Positions 10,366-22,161 of a stretch of 64,000 bases of DNA are shown here, one piece after another (position 1 is the stretch's first letter; the number at the start of each line of letters is the position of its first letter). The DNA is taken from positions 6,329,001 to 6,393,000 of the forward strand of contig OY997596.1 in the NCBI GenBank assembly GCA_963921825.1, read 5' to 3'. The DNA comes from Erodium maritimum (lineage: Eukaryota; Streptophyta; Magnoliopsida; Geraniales; Geraniaceae). Position numbers and translations under genes: made by a program. Under the pieces are notes generated by a model. The model did not search any database. It saw nothing but the letters and a program-made list of their open reading frames with translations, and was not told the origin of the DNA.

Positions 10366-13300
10366 GCGTAAAAACGTGTATATTTCAATATTCAACTTTT
10401 ACTGTCATAAAATATTTAAAATTTATTTCTTTGATCGTCTTTTTTGGACAAATGGTTTATTTTTCGATCAATTTTTTTCAATCCAAAATAATAGATAAAC
10501 GTTCAATCCATTTAGTTAGCATGACTATAAACTTATTTGGTCAAACAATCACAACCAGGCAACTAAACAACAAACATACAAAAAAAGTAAATCGGCTTAA
10601 TCTCATCAAAAAATAAATAAATAAATAAGGTTTTATTTAAAATAAATTAGGTTAAGAGGATTCCTAAAAACGAAACCAAACTAAAATCAAACCCAAACTC
10701 AGAAGAAATATCGAACCAACGACCTCCCTTTCCCGTCGCACGAAGCCACGATACGCAAAGCATCCGACATATTTCCCCTTCGCTCATTGTGGATACTTCC
10801 AATAGCTTCTCTTCCTACAAAAAGTGCTCGTACCTACATTGCAAATTGAAAGCAACCAATCGCAATTCAAATATGTAATAGACCAATTATGAGCATAAGT
10901 TACACCAAAGAAGATACGATAATAAACCATAGTCAAAACAACCATCAATATGCAGAATCAAATTGCAAGTATATTTCTCTCAGAAAGTATATTCCTATGT
11001 TCAAGTAATTTTTTTTATTGCTCAAACGACTTACAAAGGTTGGAAGGGGAAAAAATAGATAAAATCGCTTCTAAAATGCAACAATGCTGGTGGTTTAAAA
11101 ACCTGTAATAACCAAAGAGAAACAGCATCACCTCAAATTGTATACTGTTTTAGCAATGTTTTCAATCCAAAATCCTCAAATTTTACCACCCAACTCAAAC
11201 TTTTAGGTATCATATTTAAATCTTGAACCTGTATGAATTAAAAATAGACCACAAAAAAGGAAAACATGGTATATTTCAGCTAATTAAAGAACTTCTTTTT
11301 TCCTTTTAGTTAAAATAAATAAGAAAATCTTTAAAAAAATTCCGTGTTGGCTTCATGGCAAGCTTAATACAGAAAGAGAACATGAATATTTCAAAAGTAA
11401 TAAATAAGGTCAGGGTTAATACGAATTGTTTTTTTTTTAAAAGGCACTAATTGTTTCGTTCTTGCTTATCAAAAAAAAATTGTTTCGTTCTTTGGAAATT
11501 CACTGATATATGCAACAAAGAACAAAATCAACCAAAAAGGTTATTACTTTTACATAAACAAAGCACCATTATAAATTTAAAATTAACCATGTTCACCAAA
11601 TGCAATTTTATTCTTCATAAACCAAACAGTGTGTGAACTAACCTGTATGAAGCCAAATGCCCAGTACCACTAATGAGAGCCTGAAAAACAAATACACAAT
11701 AAACACCAGCAAAAACAAAGCAAGGAAAAGGATGCATGTCTAATACAAGTGCCTGATGCAAAATATAATTTCAAATCTCATGAGAACCTTTTAATAAATC
11801 ACATATGAAGACATCCTTGTCAATCCACAAATCAATCAAATAATGACATATGACATGTTCTCTTTCAAAGACATCAAACACTTATCATGCTTGAAACTGA
11901 TATTCAGACCATAAATTCCAAAAATAAAAGCCAATGGATACGAAGAACAATAATTCATATATCCATAAACGAACAACGTCATTAGATCATTAAGGAATAG
12001 CGTCTGACGTCTAATCAAATATAGTAAGAGCCTATCTTTTACCTAAAATTACAGAAAAGAAAGAAAATCAAAGAAATGACGAATGTTATATTCAATAATA
12101 GCATAAAATTTTACAACAGGATCATAAACCCAGTCCACTAAACCCCAATTTTGGATGATAACAATTTATTTTATAAATAACAAATGAAGATAGGATTAAG
12201 TAAAAAAACTAATATTAAGTTGCAATCAATTTGCGAAAATTCCATTTTCTCGTGCAACTGCTAGTCCAACATTCTATTACATAATAACAATCTAATGCAC
12301 TATTGTTGGCTTCTAAACACAAAAGGCTCTCGAAACTGGGTGCCATTGAAAATCTTATAAGACCACACAAAAAAACTCTTGCTTTACCCATGTAGTCAAA
12401 CCCATCAAGATACTGAAATTAGCCCCTGTTCTTAATGTGATAAAAGACCCAAATAGGGAAAACACCACCCACAATCAAGAAGATAAGTTATTTGATGAAC
12501 CAAATAAGAAGAAAACAATGACAAATATCAAGATATAGAAAATAGCTCTTCTTTTGTAAGGTCATTTTAATATTTTTAAAATTCTATTTATGTTTTTTTC
12601 CTTTTAAATCTAAGGCACGCGTTTAATTAGAGAGAATGAAAAATTCTCCCCAAGGGGGAACGAATCGCTTGAGCGCTGGAGTCTTTGTCCTCGTTGCTTT
12701 CGCTTACACCGTTCGTTTGTAAATAATCCATATAGTAGATAATTCGTTTTAAAAAGCATGGAAAACATTCATTAAATTCATTTGTGTTAAAAGCACCATT
12801 GAAAAGTCTTTAATTCACTATTCAATTGTCGTGCTAGTTTGTATTTAAAAAAATCTATAGTTTTTTTGTGTAATGCCTATAAACAATAGTCATTTAACTA
12901 ACAAAACTATTTGTTATGAGAAACTGAATTATTATCAGCATATTTAAAAAGTGACTGATAGACACAATAAAGTTACATGTACAATAAAATATAAAACATA
13001 GGTCCATCACATGAGATACCTAACTCTCGTCGTCTAAAACTGTGAAGCTCAGATACATAATCATTATCATCATGCAAGACTTTCTCAGATGACAGGAATA
13101 ACACTTAGGGAAATTACATACACAACTGATCTTAACCACTAACTTCAAGTAATGCAAATTAGCCCATACTTACTTTCTGATATTTAGAAGAAAAAGTTCA
13201 AGAACATTCAAAAAACTTGAGGTTGGGAATTAAATTACCTTAATCTTTGGTTTCTTCTGCATGAAACCAGTGGCATAATTCCTTGATAGCTGTAAGAACA

Positions 13301-13887
13301 GAATGACAAAAAACATATAAACACATGAGAAAAAAAGATAAACCCAAATAGCAGAAAATGTAAGTGATATGGAACATTCAGTCTATGGATCAAACTTAAA
13401 CAATGTGAATTTCAGATGCACATAAATACTGCAATAGCATAGATTTACAAATTGCAGACATGATTACAAACGGTCTCTTTGGCCTTTAACATATGAAAAT
13501 CTACAAAATCTACTCACTTGGTTACATAGCTCACTTAATAAACACCAAGTTATATGGAACACGAAATCTAAGGGTTCCATCAAAACATAAATAGATTAAC
13601 AAATCTCCGATTGTATTTTGTTTATTTTAATGGAGACAATTTTGCAGCGAATTAAAACTGTAAATCACAAAATAGAACAAATACCGGGACTCGTGGAGAA
13701 AACAAACTTTACGGCCACAAAATAATCTAAGAACTTGTTGGAGGCACTGTTTGCATGAAGAACTTGCCCCAACTCTAGTGAACTAGCTTTTCTTCCTCTG
13801 CTTGTATAGATACAAACGAATCGTTTGAGAAATTGACATAGACAATTGCAGGTATAAACCGAAATGCACAACAACCAAACGGAATAG

Positions 13888-13935
13888 TGGGATTAGAGGT
13901 GTGCCACGCTGGCAGAAAGCCTGGTATTATAGTCT
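13888..13935. repeat. Short copy of the LTR-like end found at 16314
   Basis: tgggattaga, then tgccacgctggca, then gaagcctgg or a variant, and attagagtcttaa or a variant, occur here and again at 16314-16364. Beyond about 50 bp the two loci diverge. It may be a fragment of the same dispersed element. Confidence 0.55.
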
Positions 13936-14387
13936 TAATGAGACGAAATCAAACAACAAAAGCAGTAAAGTCGCTCCTCCGTTAATAGAAACATACAGGT
14001 AAATAGTTCATTATCTTCTCTTCACTTGCTTATTTTTTTTTTTGACAGAGTAATCTTGTTTTTGAAGAGCTGTTATGATGGAATTTAAGATAAATATGTC
14101 AGAAATGCCACTTGGAAAGCTCAGCAAAAGTAATATTCAAGTAAGGTAAATATCTTTGAAGTTCTCTTTGGGATGTTTTTTTTTTGTAGTTTAATTTATA
14201 AATGCTCTCTGAATATCTTTGCTATTATTAGATAAATGAGATCCTTTACACGTATGATAAATCTCAAAATCAAGTAAACAGGTAAATAAACACCAAACAT
14301 GTTCTTCCAATAGTTAATTTTGAAAGGAAAAAAAAGCTAATCATGTTGGACCAGGTCCAAATACACAGGCACATAGAGAAGGCATAC

Positions 14388-14447
14388 CTTAGAGAAGAAT
14401 GATTCACAAAGCTCAAGAGCCTTATACCATCTTGTAGCCACCTAATC
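14388..14447 (-). pseudogene. MAP kinase activation-loop exon (TDY-type) with in-frame stop
   Basis: Exactly 60 nt lie between a ctttcag acceptor and a gtatgcc donor on the minus strand. It reads D, stop, then VATRWYKALELCESFFSK. This matches the plant MAPK subdomain VIII region, usually VATRWYRAPELCGSFFSK preceded by DY of the TDY phosphorylation loop, as in group D kinases. The Y codon is a TAG stop here, and the conserved APE is ALE (R-A-P changed to K-A-L). The neighbouring kinase exons (DFG loop, DIWSIGC) were not found on either side. It is therefore an isolated, dead exon copy. The homology is inferred from memory of the family. Confidence 0.65.
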
Positions 14448-16313
14448 CTGAAAGAGCACCAAGGAGAAAATAACACAATCAAAACATGGTTCAATGATGT
14501 CCCCTGAAATTAAAAACCTAATGCTATTAATATTTGCTATAAGTGAAATTGTGAAGTTTTGTGGTAAGACCAAATATTGTTCAGAACATTGTGATTGGTG
14601 ATAAGAACTGCAATTTCAGACATGGGCTAACGGAGCTGCATCACAACAATGGTGTATAAGTTAGGTAAAGGCATAAAGACACATAAATGTATCCAAGCAA
14701 AGATGAGTCTTGTAAGGTATGGACTGTATGTCGAGGTTTGTTTCTAATGTTGATGTTGGGACTTATTAGGAACACACTTGGTAAAGAGATCTTCTTATCG
14801 ATTATGGTCCAAGGCCAGAACCAAAGCACCTCAAGCAAGCAAGCCTGACAGTTACTCATCTAGATTTTTCAAATCCTACAACTTGCAAATTTATTTCACA
14901 TATTAAACAACAACAAGTCCATACAGTTTAAAGTTCCAAAGCTACATGCATGAATAATTAAACCCCAGACTCAACAATGAACAACTAAAACATATATGCT
15001 TCTATCATTCGCGAATTCAGTTCGATAAGTAACAAAGAGCAATGGGGGAAAAGCATGAAACCGACCCTTCAGACCAACACATTTCCATGAAATCGTTGAA
15101 GCAATGGCACAAAAATCAACACTTCAGACCAACACCTTTCCCAGAATAATCCCAACAAACGACTCAAAAATCAAACTTCTCATATCCAAGCAAAACCCAC
15201 ATCACAATTTCGATCAGTTCACACCCCAAATCCACAAAATCGAACAAAAGGTAGCGATAGAACCGTAACTAAGGCATGTGGAAACATATTAGAACAATGA
15301 AATCACATGTAAGAATAAGAAACGTTAGAATGAGAAACATGAACAAAGAGAGGAAAACAATGGAAACCCAGTTTAGGGCCACAAGAAAAAATAGAATTCT
15401 CAACAATCCAATTCTAAGTGTCAATGTCAATAAGTAAAAAAGTTAACGCCCCTAAATAAGTTGAATGTATATATGTGAAAGGGTAGGTCTGTTCCTAGAT
15501 ACTGACCTATGATGGCCACGACAAACTTAAACATAGGCATCAAGCAGTTAACACAGTAAGGCAACAAAATCATTAAATAAGCACCAGTAGGAAAATGCAC
15601 AAAACAGATTATGAATACAAACATCAAAGAGAAAAACAACGACAATCAACATAGTTAAATACCCATATACAACCCAAATCAATTAACAAAAAATGTAAGC
15701 CTGATCTAAATAGGCTAATAATGTTGGTGTTGGTGTATATGTTGGAAAAGGCATATATTTCCTCGGTTTTTTTGGCCAATATCAGTTGCACTAAAACTTC
15801 TAAATAGGGTATACCCAAATTACAACCCAAACCGTTTGATAATGAAAATGTTAATTGGGGAGAAAATTGGTAAACAGGGCTAAATCAAGTTCAAGATCCA
15901 GAACATAAACACATATGAAACCTACCGATTCAAAAATCTAGGGTTCTAACCCTAACGAAAGATGGTTCGATACATGAGTCAACAAACCCTAGACACTGCA
16001 TACAGCAAACCACGGAACCCTAATCAAACAAATATTAAACACGGAATGAAAGAAAGGAACTCACCGGCGCAGTGGACTTCGAATCGACTGGATTGTACGA
16101 CTGAGTTGCAGAAGTTGGACGGAAGATGAGGGGAACGAAAATCATATATGGAGGGGGCGCACCACTTTAATGCCGACCATCACCAAACCCTATGCCAAGA
16201 GTAACGGATCTTTGCCTTCAATGCACTGCAAAACGGCCGGAGCCCGTGTAAATGCAGAGAAGGCGAAGAGAGTGAGTGGAGAGGATGGGCATAGAAGCGC
16301 TGTGGAGAAATAG

Positions 16314-17459
16314 TGGGATTAGAACTCTGCCACGCTGGCATGAAGCCTGGCATTAGAGTCTTAAGGATTAATCAAGACTTGATTAATTCGTTCTATGGGC
16401 CTTGGTTGCATGGGCCTCTCATGAGCCTCTTGAAACGTGGCCCGTGGCCATTCCCAACGAGGTCATGTGATGCGCTCATCGCCTCCAATCCTTCCATACC
16501 GGAAATTTCCAACATTATCAGATGTAATCAATCCCACGACTCCAAGCCTTGTCTCGATCTGTAATGTCCTATTCACTTACGGGCACATGACCCAAAATCC
16601 AGTTTTGGTCATGTCCCGAGAAAACTCCCTTTTGGCCATTCTCCATAAATGTATCAATGAGTTTCATCCTCCGGTGAGACCTTTAGGTTTATGCATGTCA
16701 ATAGATCAACGTAAAATCCCATTTTACTTGATCCTATATAAGTGCAACTAACGAGACTTTAGTATTGCCTGACACTACACAACGAATCAACCCTGTCAAT
16801 TCTAACCTTTCTATCGTCCATGTCATTATCCTTTTATCTCCGATATCCTGATTGAGATAAGGCATAGATCCGTCATCCTTATTGTTCTCAATCATTGTTC
16901 CTTGATATGTGAAATGACTGAATGTATGATACCCAGTATCATGTGCATGGCCATGCTATTCTTTCAGCCACTCTCAATCAAGCGGCTGAGAACCGATATC
17001 TTTCCCATACCCTAGTATGAGGGATAAATCCCTTAGCCGTCTTTCGTGTCACGCATGCAGTCCGTCCCCAAGCCAATCTTGGTCGTTATGGAAGCCCTGT
17101 TACGGACCACGTAGGCTTAGGTCAAGCTCAGTTGTTTACTGCATAACGATCACAGAGACTCCTTGGTCTAAGGATACATGACAAGCTACGACAATGAATA
17201 TGTTCATGAATTGATCTATGGCACATATTCATGCCGGGTCGGCCAATATCATGTCCCACATGATATCTATGATCAGACTCCGGAATCTCATTCCAATGAC
17301 TAAAAGAACGTAAGCCATAAAGAGCCATCTTTCATACTAGTCACTTATAGTGAAGCTTTATTGACTAGGGACCCATCGAGTGTGATCCATCTCGATCTAT
17401 GGTTCTATTCGCATGGTGGGCATAGATCAGAACACACATCGATATATTACTCCAACACA
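16314..17459. mobile_element. LTR-like dispersed repeat of about 1.15 kb (possible solo LTR)
   Basis: This region is bounded by TGGGATTAGA on the left and CCAACACA on the right, i.e. TG..CA in plus orientation or TGTTGGAGTAATATATCG..TCCCA on the minus strand. It is uniform in composition, has no coding capacity, and contains a TATA-like cctatataagtg near 16733. A 50-bp piece of its left end recurs at 13888. No convincing 5-bp duplication was found at the edges, so solo-LTR status and orientation are inference. Confidence 0.4.
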
Positions 17460-17880
17460 TAAGTAATATAAAGCCGCTTTACTTTTATTGCTAACAATGA
17501 TATATACATTTGGACATTTAAGATTGAACTACGGGCACTAAGACTAACAGATGGCTCATTAGGTATTGATTCTTGGGGTAGTGGATCAAATTCTAGAGAA
17601 TACTTCTTAGATGGAGGTGGCACTTTACTCCAATCTGTAGCAAAAAAAAATTCCGAGCTTGTCCGGTTTGACCTCCAAAAGGGATATACTGAAGCGGGGT
17701 GTGCCCGGAGTTTTCCAATCACATTCCCGAGCCACGTGGCCTAATCGGCCATAATTGTAGCAGAAGACGGGAAGCCGGTCATATGTCAACCCAACCTTAA
17801 TCGGGTCCGGATTTTCCTGGAAGCTCAATGTCAAGGAACGCCTCAGAGGACGATTGAGGTTGGAGTTTGTAAAATCCCTT
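17447..17880 (-). mobile_element. LINE ORF1 remnant with CCHC zinc knuckle
   Basis: The minus-strand frame at 17834-17625 contains DPIKVGLTYDRLPVFCYN followed by YGRLGHVARECDWK. This is the C-x2-(C)-x4-H-x4-C zinc knuckle that closes the DUF4283-type ORF1 of plant L1-like LINEs, with the second cysteine position changed to Y. A second, overlapping frame continues to 17447. No reverse transcriptase follows. It is a decayed fragment of a retroposon nucleic-acid-binding protein. Confidence 0.65.
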
Positions 17881-17988
17881 TGTTGTTGGCGGTTTCACGG
17901 TAAATATATGTTTATGAAATTAGTTCTCATATTTTAAATTGCATGCTACATTTGATACTACTTTGGTTTTAGCGTAAGATAAAAAAAA

Positions 17989-18370
17989 AGTTCCTAGCCC
18001 TGTATTTTACCTTAATTTCACGTCATAACCGTACTTCACCTTTTGTTTAATTCCTAACTGTAACTTTTCAAAAATTTGCAGATCTTAGCACAAAAGGTAA
18101 GGGTTAAAGTTATTTCCTAGCTCTCGCCTTTATCTCATTTGCACATCCTAACTATGGTTGACCTTTATTTTCATAAACTATCAAAAACTTTTGCATTTAC
18201 AAGTGCATTTTAGTGGTTGGGGTACTCAAACAAACGCATTATGAAGTCGGACGAATTTCGTCACCTTTACGCTAGGATCTACAATTTTTTGAAAAGTCAA
18301 GGATATGAATTGAAAAAAGGTGAAGCACGTTTAGGACGTGAAATTGAGGTAAAGTACAGGACTAGGAACT
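17989..18370. mobile_element. Foldback MITE with terminal inverted repeats of about 95 bp
   Basis: The left arm, beginning agttcctagccctgtatttt, and the right arm, ending taaagtacaggactaggaact, are reverse complements over about 95 bp with modest divergence. Both contain cacgtcataaccgtacttca or its complement. The middle contains an open frame of 60 codons that lies largely in the right arm and is not a gene. A 9-bp target duplication could not be fixed, so the true ends may lie slightly outside. Confidence 0.7.
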
Positions 18371-18639
18371 ATATTTATCCCGAACTTTTATTAATATAAA
18401 AGAAAATAAGACAAAAAAGAAGAATAACGGGTAGTAGTATAGCCTCAAAAAAATTACAACTAATACTTCAAAAGAACCCGAGGCATAGACGGGTTTTCGA
18501 GTAACCAAGGACCTGGACTAACCCAAATGACACTGGAGAAGACAAAAGTAAGACACATGCAACTGAGGCGAAAAAAGTGATTTAGACATAAACTGAAAAC
18601 CATATCCGGCTCGACATGAGCTCAACCATAATAGCATTG

Positions 18640-20112
18640 AAACTTGTGGATATTCCAAAGGGGACCTCTAAACTACTAGTGGGTGCGCATGGTGTGGGGA
18701 AGGATCTCATGACATGGTGAAGGGGCCTTATAATAGAGAAGGTTGTCAATCCTCCAATGCAGCCAATTGTAAAGAGGTCTCATGGCTCCCAGCGGAGCTG
18801 CTTCCCAACCTTGGTATGTGTTCCTTCCAAATCATCCTCCCCGAACTTCTTGCAGGAGGGGGTTGTCATCGGTATCTGTTCCCCCCATTAAAACCCCTAA
18901 TTACCCTCCTAAAGAACCAGTGGTTATAGTCTTGCCTACTCCTGGGTTAGGCAAGACAATGGACGTCACCAAACACTCATCTGTTTCCTATAAAAGGTGG
19001 CGGGCCAATTTGGGTTGGAAGTCCCAATTGGTTTTGATGACTTAGGCCAGACAGTGGACTTAGACGAATATGTGGTGCTAGTCATGAGGAGCCCTTAAAG
19101 GGACACTTTTACCGTTCCGTAGTAATGTCCCCGAGCTTTCTCCAGAAGATTCATCCTTATGATGATGACGCAAACAGGGCAGAAAGGGGAATCTATCTCG
19201 CTGTTTAGTTAGACCTTGTAGTCAAAGCAAAGCCAGAGGGGTGGTCCACCCGTAGTATCTCACAGGAACAGGCTTTGTCGACGTCGTCCCCGCCACTCCG
19301 GTAGAAAAGATAGGAGGGTAGATTCATGTCCGATAGGTCCCAGAGGTCGGGCCGACTTGAAAGGGACATGACGTCGTGGCTGGATCTCTGATAATCCTAG
19401 CACAACCGGAATTACTAGTGGTGACGCCCTCGAGAGGGCCGAGTTCCCAGACTTGTGTCCTTGTGTCGTTGACAGCATCGCAGAAACTGTGGGCACACCA
19501 CCCGCGGAGAGGCCAGCAGCAGCGACGAGTGAGATAGAGGAACCTAAGGTGACAAAGGAGCCATCGGTGAGGGGTGGCTCTATGATGGCGCCAGTGTGGG
19601 CTTGCATATAATATGTCGATGACGAATGACTTCCTACACAGGTTGTGGGGGGAGGGGGTGAACAAGTGGCATTAGGGGTGATACGACAATAGATTCCAAT
19701 CGAGGCATGGGGTGTGGTGGAGGAGGTGGTATGAGTGATGGGTGGGTAGAAGGCCTTTTGAAGGGCTTCCTCCCTCGTTCTAGTTTTGTTAAAACCGTGG
19801 ACGGACAATGAAGAGGAATCTTTCTCTGGAGTCTTTTTCATAAGTGTCTGTTAGGGTATATGTTTAGAGTTTGGTTTATTTTGTTGCTTTTCATTGGAAG
19901 AGCGTTCAGTTGCGGGACGACCATCTTTCGTGTGGTCCGTCCCCATCTTAATAATTTATCTCAAATTTCAAAAATTAATAAATTCCATTGCTTATCAAAA
20001 AAATGAAGAGGAACCAGTAGTAGTGATGGGGACGCGTCAAACACACTGGCATGGTGGGGGCATGTGCAATAAATACTGGGTTGAAGGAAAAGGACAGTGG
20101 GAAATCCATTAA
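18640..20112 (+). mobile_element. Degenerate ORF1-type retroposon sequence
   Basis: The stretch 18740-19090 resembles 36660-37060 in order and wording: catgg(c/g), gaggctgctctcc or its variant, then a frame with GKTMDVTKHSS here and GRMLGVTKPSS there, then a W(K)VPI motif. The two are diverged copies of one retroposon ORF. Downstream, a minus-strand open frame of 193 codons (19841-19260) is S-, T- and P-rich without a known domain. Neither strand retains a full protein, and no zinc knuckle or RT was recognised. Confidence 0.4.
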
Positions 20113-20229
20113 GACACAATGGCTAGGATTTTATACTACCATGTTTTTGCTACATCTAATACTTACTTTGAAATAGCATGTTCAAACTCAAATATTATTT
20201 AATTTGATGTATGAATTGTATGTTATTTT

Positions 20230-20470
20230 CTCTTGTGGTACTGTTCACTAGTTCAATCAAGGTTGTCCGAACGATCTCCTGAGGCACTGTTCACCAGTCT
20301 GGCGGGATTGTGGTTGTTGAGGTGGACCGGGGTGGGTGTTTTCTCTTGTTTTCTTTGTTGCTTTTTCCCTTGGGACCGACTTTTGTTGGACTTTGTTCAG
20401 GTGGTTGTGGTTTATATCCCAGGACCCACACTTCCTTTTTAATGCATTTCTTTCTCTCTGATAAAAAAAA
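20230..20470 (+). mobile_element. 5'-truncated LINE 3' end with A-tail
   Basis: About 240 bp with the plant LINE 3'-UTR look (T- and G-rich, then tttctctctgataaaaaaaa) end in an A-tail at 20462-20470. They are flanked by near-identical 13-bp duplications: tgtatgttatttt (20217-20229) and tgtgtgttatttt (20471-20483). Only the extreme 3' end of the parent element is present. Confidence 0.65.
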
Positions 20471-20498
20471 TGTGTGTTATTTTTTTACGATTGAAGAG

Positions 20499-20540
20499 TC
20501 ATTTATATTATACTAATAAAGAGAATTCCAAATACAAGAA
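20499..20540 (+). mobile_element. Possible Helitron 5' terminus
   Basis: tcatttatattatactaata followed by aagagaattcc resembles plant Helitron 5' ends (TC followed by an AT-rich run and ACTAATAAA-like sequence). The base before TC is G rather than the expected A, and no matching hairpin/CTRR end was found downstream. This is weak. Confidence 0.2.
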
Positions 20541-20674
20541 CTGTGAATACCATTTAGGCGAAGACTTGTCACCCCTTAGATACCTTACGTGGACCGACAT
20601 CGTTGTACAGTCTAAGATTTAGAGAGAAACATGTTCAAATTATTATCAATAACAAACGAAAATTGAATAGTAAA

Positions 20675-21062
20675 GGGATAACTTTGTTTCCTAACCTTTA
20701 CAAACGTTTCATTATCAGATCCTAACCCAGGCCAACGTTTGGTCTCAATTCCTAACATAATAGGTTTGGAATTTCTCAGAAACTATAAAAAGCCGTCCAA
20801 ACTCACGATTCCGTCAACTCATCCAAGCGTTGTTCTTGTTGGCATACATTACCCATGGTGATGTCCTCGACGTTGAACTTATCCTCGTTCTCAAGCAACC
20901 GAACCCAATGCTCGACGAGTTGACGGAATCGTGAGTTTGGACAGCTTTTTATAGTTTCTGAGAAATTCCAAACCTATCATGTTAGGAATTGAGACTAAAC
21001 GTTGGCCTGAGTTAGGATCTGATAATGAAACATTTGTAAAGGTTAGGAAACAGAGTTTTCCC
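20675..21062. mobile_element. Mutator-like MITE, copy 1 (388 bp)
   Basis: It starts GGGATAACTTTGTTTCC and ends GGAAACAGAGTTTTCCC. The arms are inverted repeats of well over 100 bp with a central unpaired part of about 110 bp. It is flanked by the perfect 9-bp duplication aatagtaaa (20666-20674 and 21063-21071), the size made by Mutator-like transposases. No coding sequence is present, so it would move only with a transposase supplied elsewhere. Confidence 0.9.
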
Positions 21063-21071
21063 AATAGTAAA

Positions 21072-21755
21072 GCATAAAATAAAAACCTAGAAAACTAGGC
21101 AAGTCACTACTATGGTTGCCTATTCTTCTTCATACGTCCCTTAATTAGGTAACAGGGGTCGATATTAGTAAACCACTTGTGTCTCCATTCTGAAAGGGGT
21201 GACGAGCTGAAAACAATAAATCTGTCTTGAATCCTTTGGTAAGCAGGAACCTGAGAGGAATGATATTGTGACCACATATATTTTAGTTAAGATTAGAGTC
21301 ACGAGGAGCTAGTATGTCGAGTAGGGGGCACTCTATCCGTAAACCAAAGTAGCTCTGTTCCTAGATCAATATGTTAAAACCCAATCCAACTCAAAAACTC
21401 GAACTGATGGGTGGATGTACTAATATGTTTATCAAGTGTTCAATTTGTCCATGCACTTTCTATGTGGGACTTATACATCAAACAATAGGTGCTCTCAGGT
21501 CTTCCGTGACTTCGATAGACGGTGTCCGGTTTATGTGGTTTGGCCCTCCATGTCATGTTTCATTTTCCTCCTTTAGGTGCATGTAGGTACTTGTACCGGT
21601 CATGTCTCAATGTGATAGTCTCACATAGGGACTGTAACTGATCATCCTAGGTTGGTTTCTCTCTAAGGGCGGAAGCAAAAGGAGCCTTTGGGCGGACCTC
21701 AAATGAGATGTGGATTCTTGTGATCAAATGGACCTTAATGTGTTCTCAGGGTTAA
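21072..21755. other. Spacer between the two MITEs
   Basis: Short frames only, with no recognised domain. The region 21460-21660 is somewhat GC-richer but gives no coherent product. Confidence 0.4.
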
Positions 21756-21764
21756 TATGAGGTA

Positions 21765-22152
21765 GGGATAACTTTGTTTCCTAACCTTTACAAACGTTTC
21801 ATTATCAGATCCTAACCCAGGCCAACGATTGGTCTCAATTCCTAACATAATAGGTTTGGAATTTCTCAGAAACTATAAAAAGCCGTCTAAACTCACGATT
21901 CCGTCAACTCATCCAAGCGTTGTTGTTGTTGGCATACATTACCCATGGTGATTTCCTCGACGTTGAACTTATCCTCGTTCTCAAGCAACTGAACCCAATG
22001 CTCGACGAGTTGACGAAATCGTGAGTTTGGATGGCTTTTTATAGTTTCTGAGAAATTCCAAACCTATCATGTTAGGAATTGAGACCAAACGTTGGCCTGG
22101 GTTAGGATCTGATAATGAAATGTTTGTAAGGGTTAGGAAACAGAGTTTTCCC
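21765..22152. mobile_element. Mutator-like MITE, copy 2 (388 bp)
   Basis: Same length, ends and orientation as the copy at 20675, with only about a dozen base differences by eye (roughly 97% identity). It is flanked by the perfect 9-bp duplication tatgaggta (21756-21764 and 22153-22161). The different duplications show two independent insertions about 700 bp apart, not a segmental duplication. Confidence 0.92.
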
Positions 22153-22161
22153 TATGAGGTA

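Larger units (their letters stand above)
10335..16300 (-). pseudogene. Exon-like gene fragments on the minus strand, probably Helitron-captured
   Basis: Several short minus-strand segments have good splice borders. One is 16300-16065, with donor gtgagtt; it looks like a transcribed first exon with the intron starting at 16064. The others are the MAPK exon at 14447-14388, a 51-nt segment at 13289-13239 (LSRNYATGFMQKKPKIK), a 38-nt segment at 11680-11643 (GTGHLASYR) and a segment from 10833 leftward. The last three are in phase if joined and reach a stop after YEHFL. Apart from the MAPK exon I do not recognise the product. AT-rich intron-like sequence separates the pieces. They may be captured fragments of two or more genes inside the Helitron, or a decayed host gene. 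No intact reading frame is evident. Confidence 0.4.

Noticed and set aside
16314-17459. Firm call of a solo LTR
   Set aside because: TG..CA ends can be drawn but no 5-bp target duplication was found, so it is kept only as LTR-like.
19260-19841. 193-codon minus-strand frame as a gene
   Set aside because: S/T/P-rich, no domain, embedded in ORF1-type retroposon debris and not conserved in the related region at 37000-37700.
20499-20540. Firm call of a second Helitron
   Set aside because: The flank base is not A and no 3' hairpin/CTRR partner was found.
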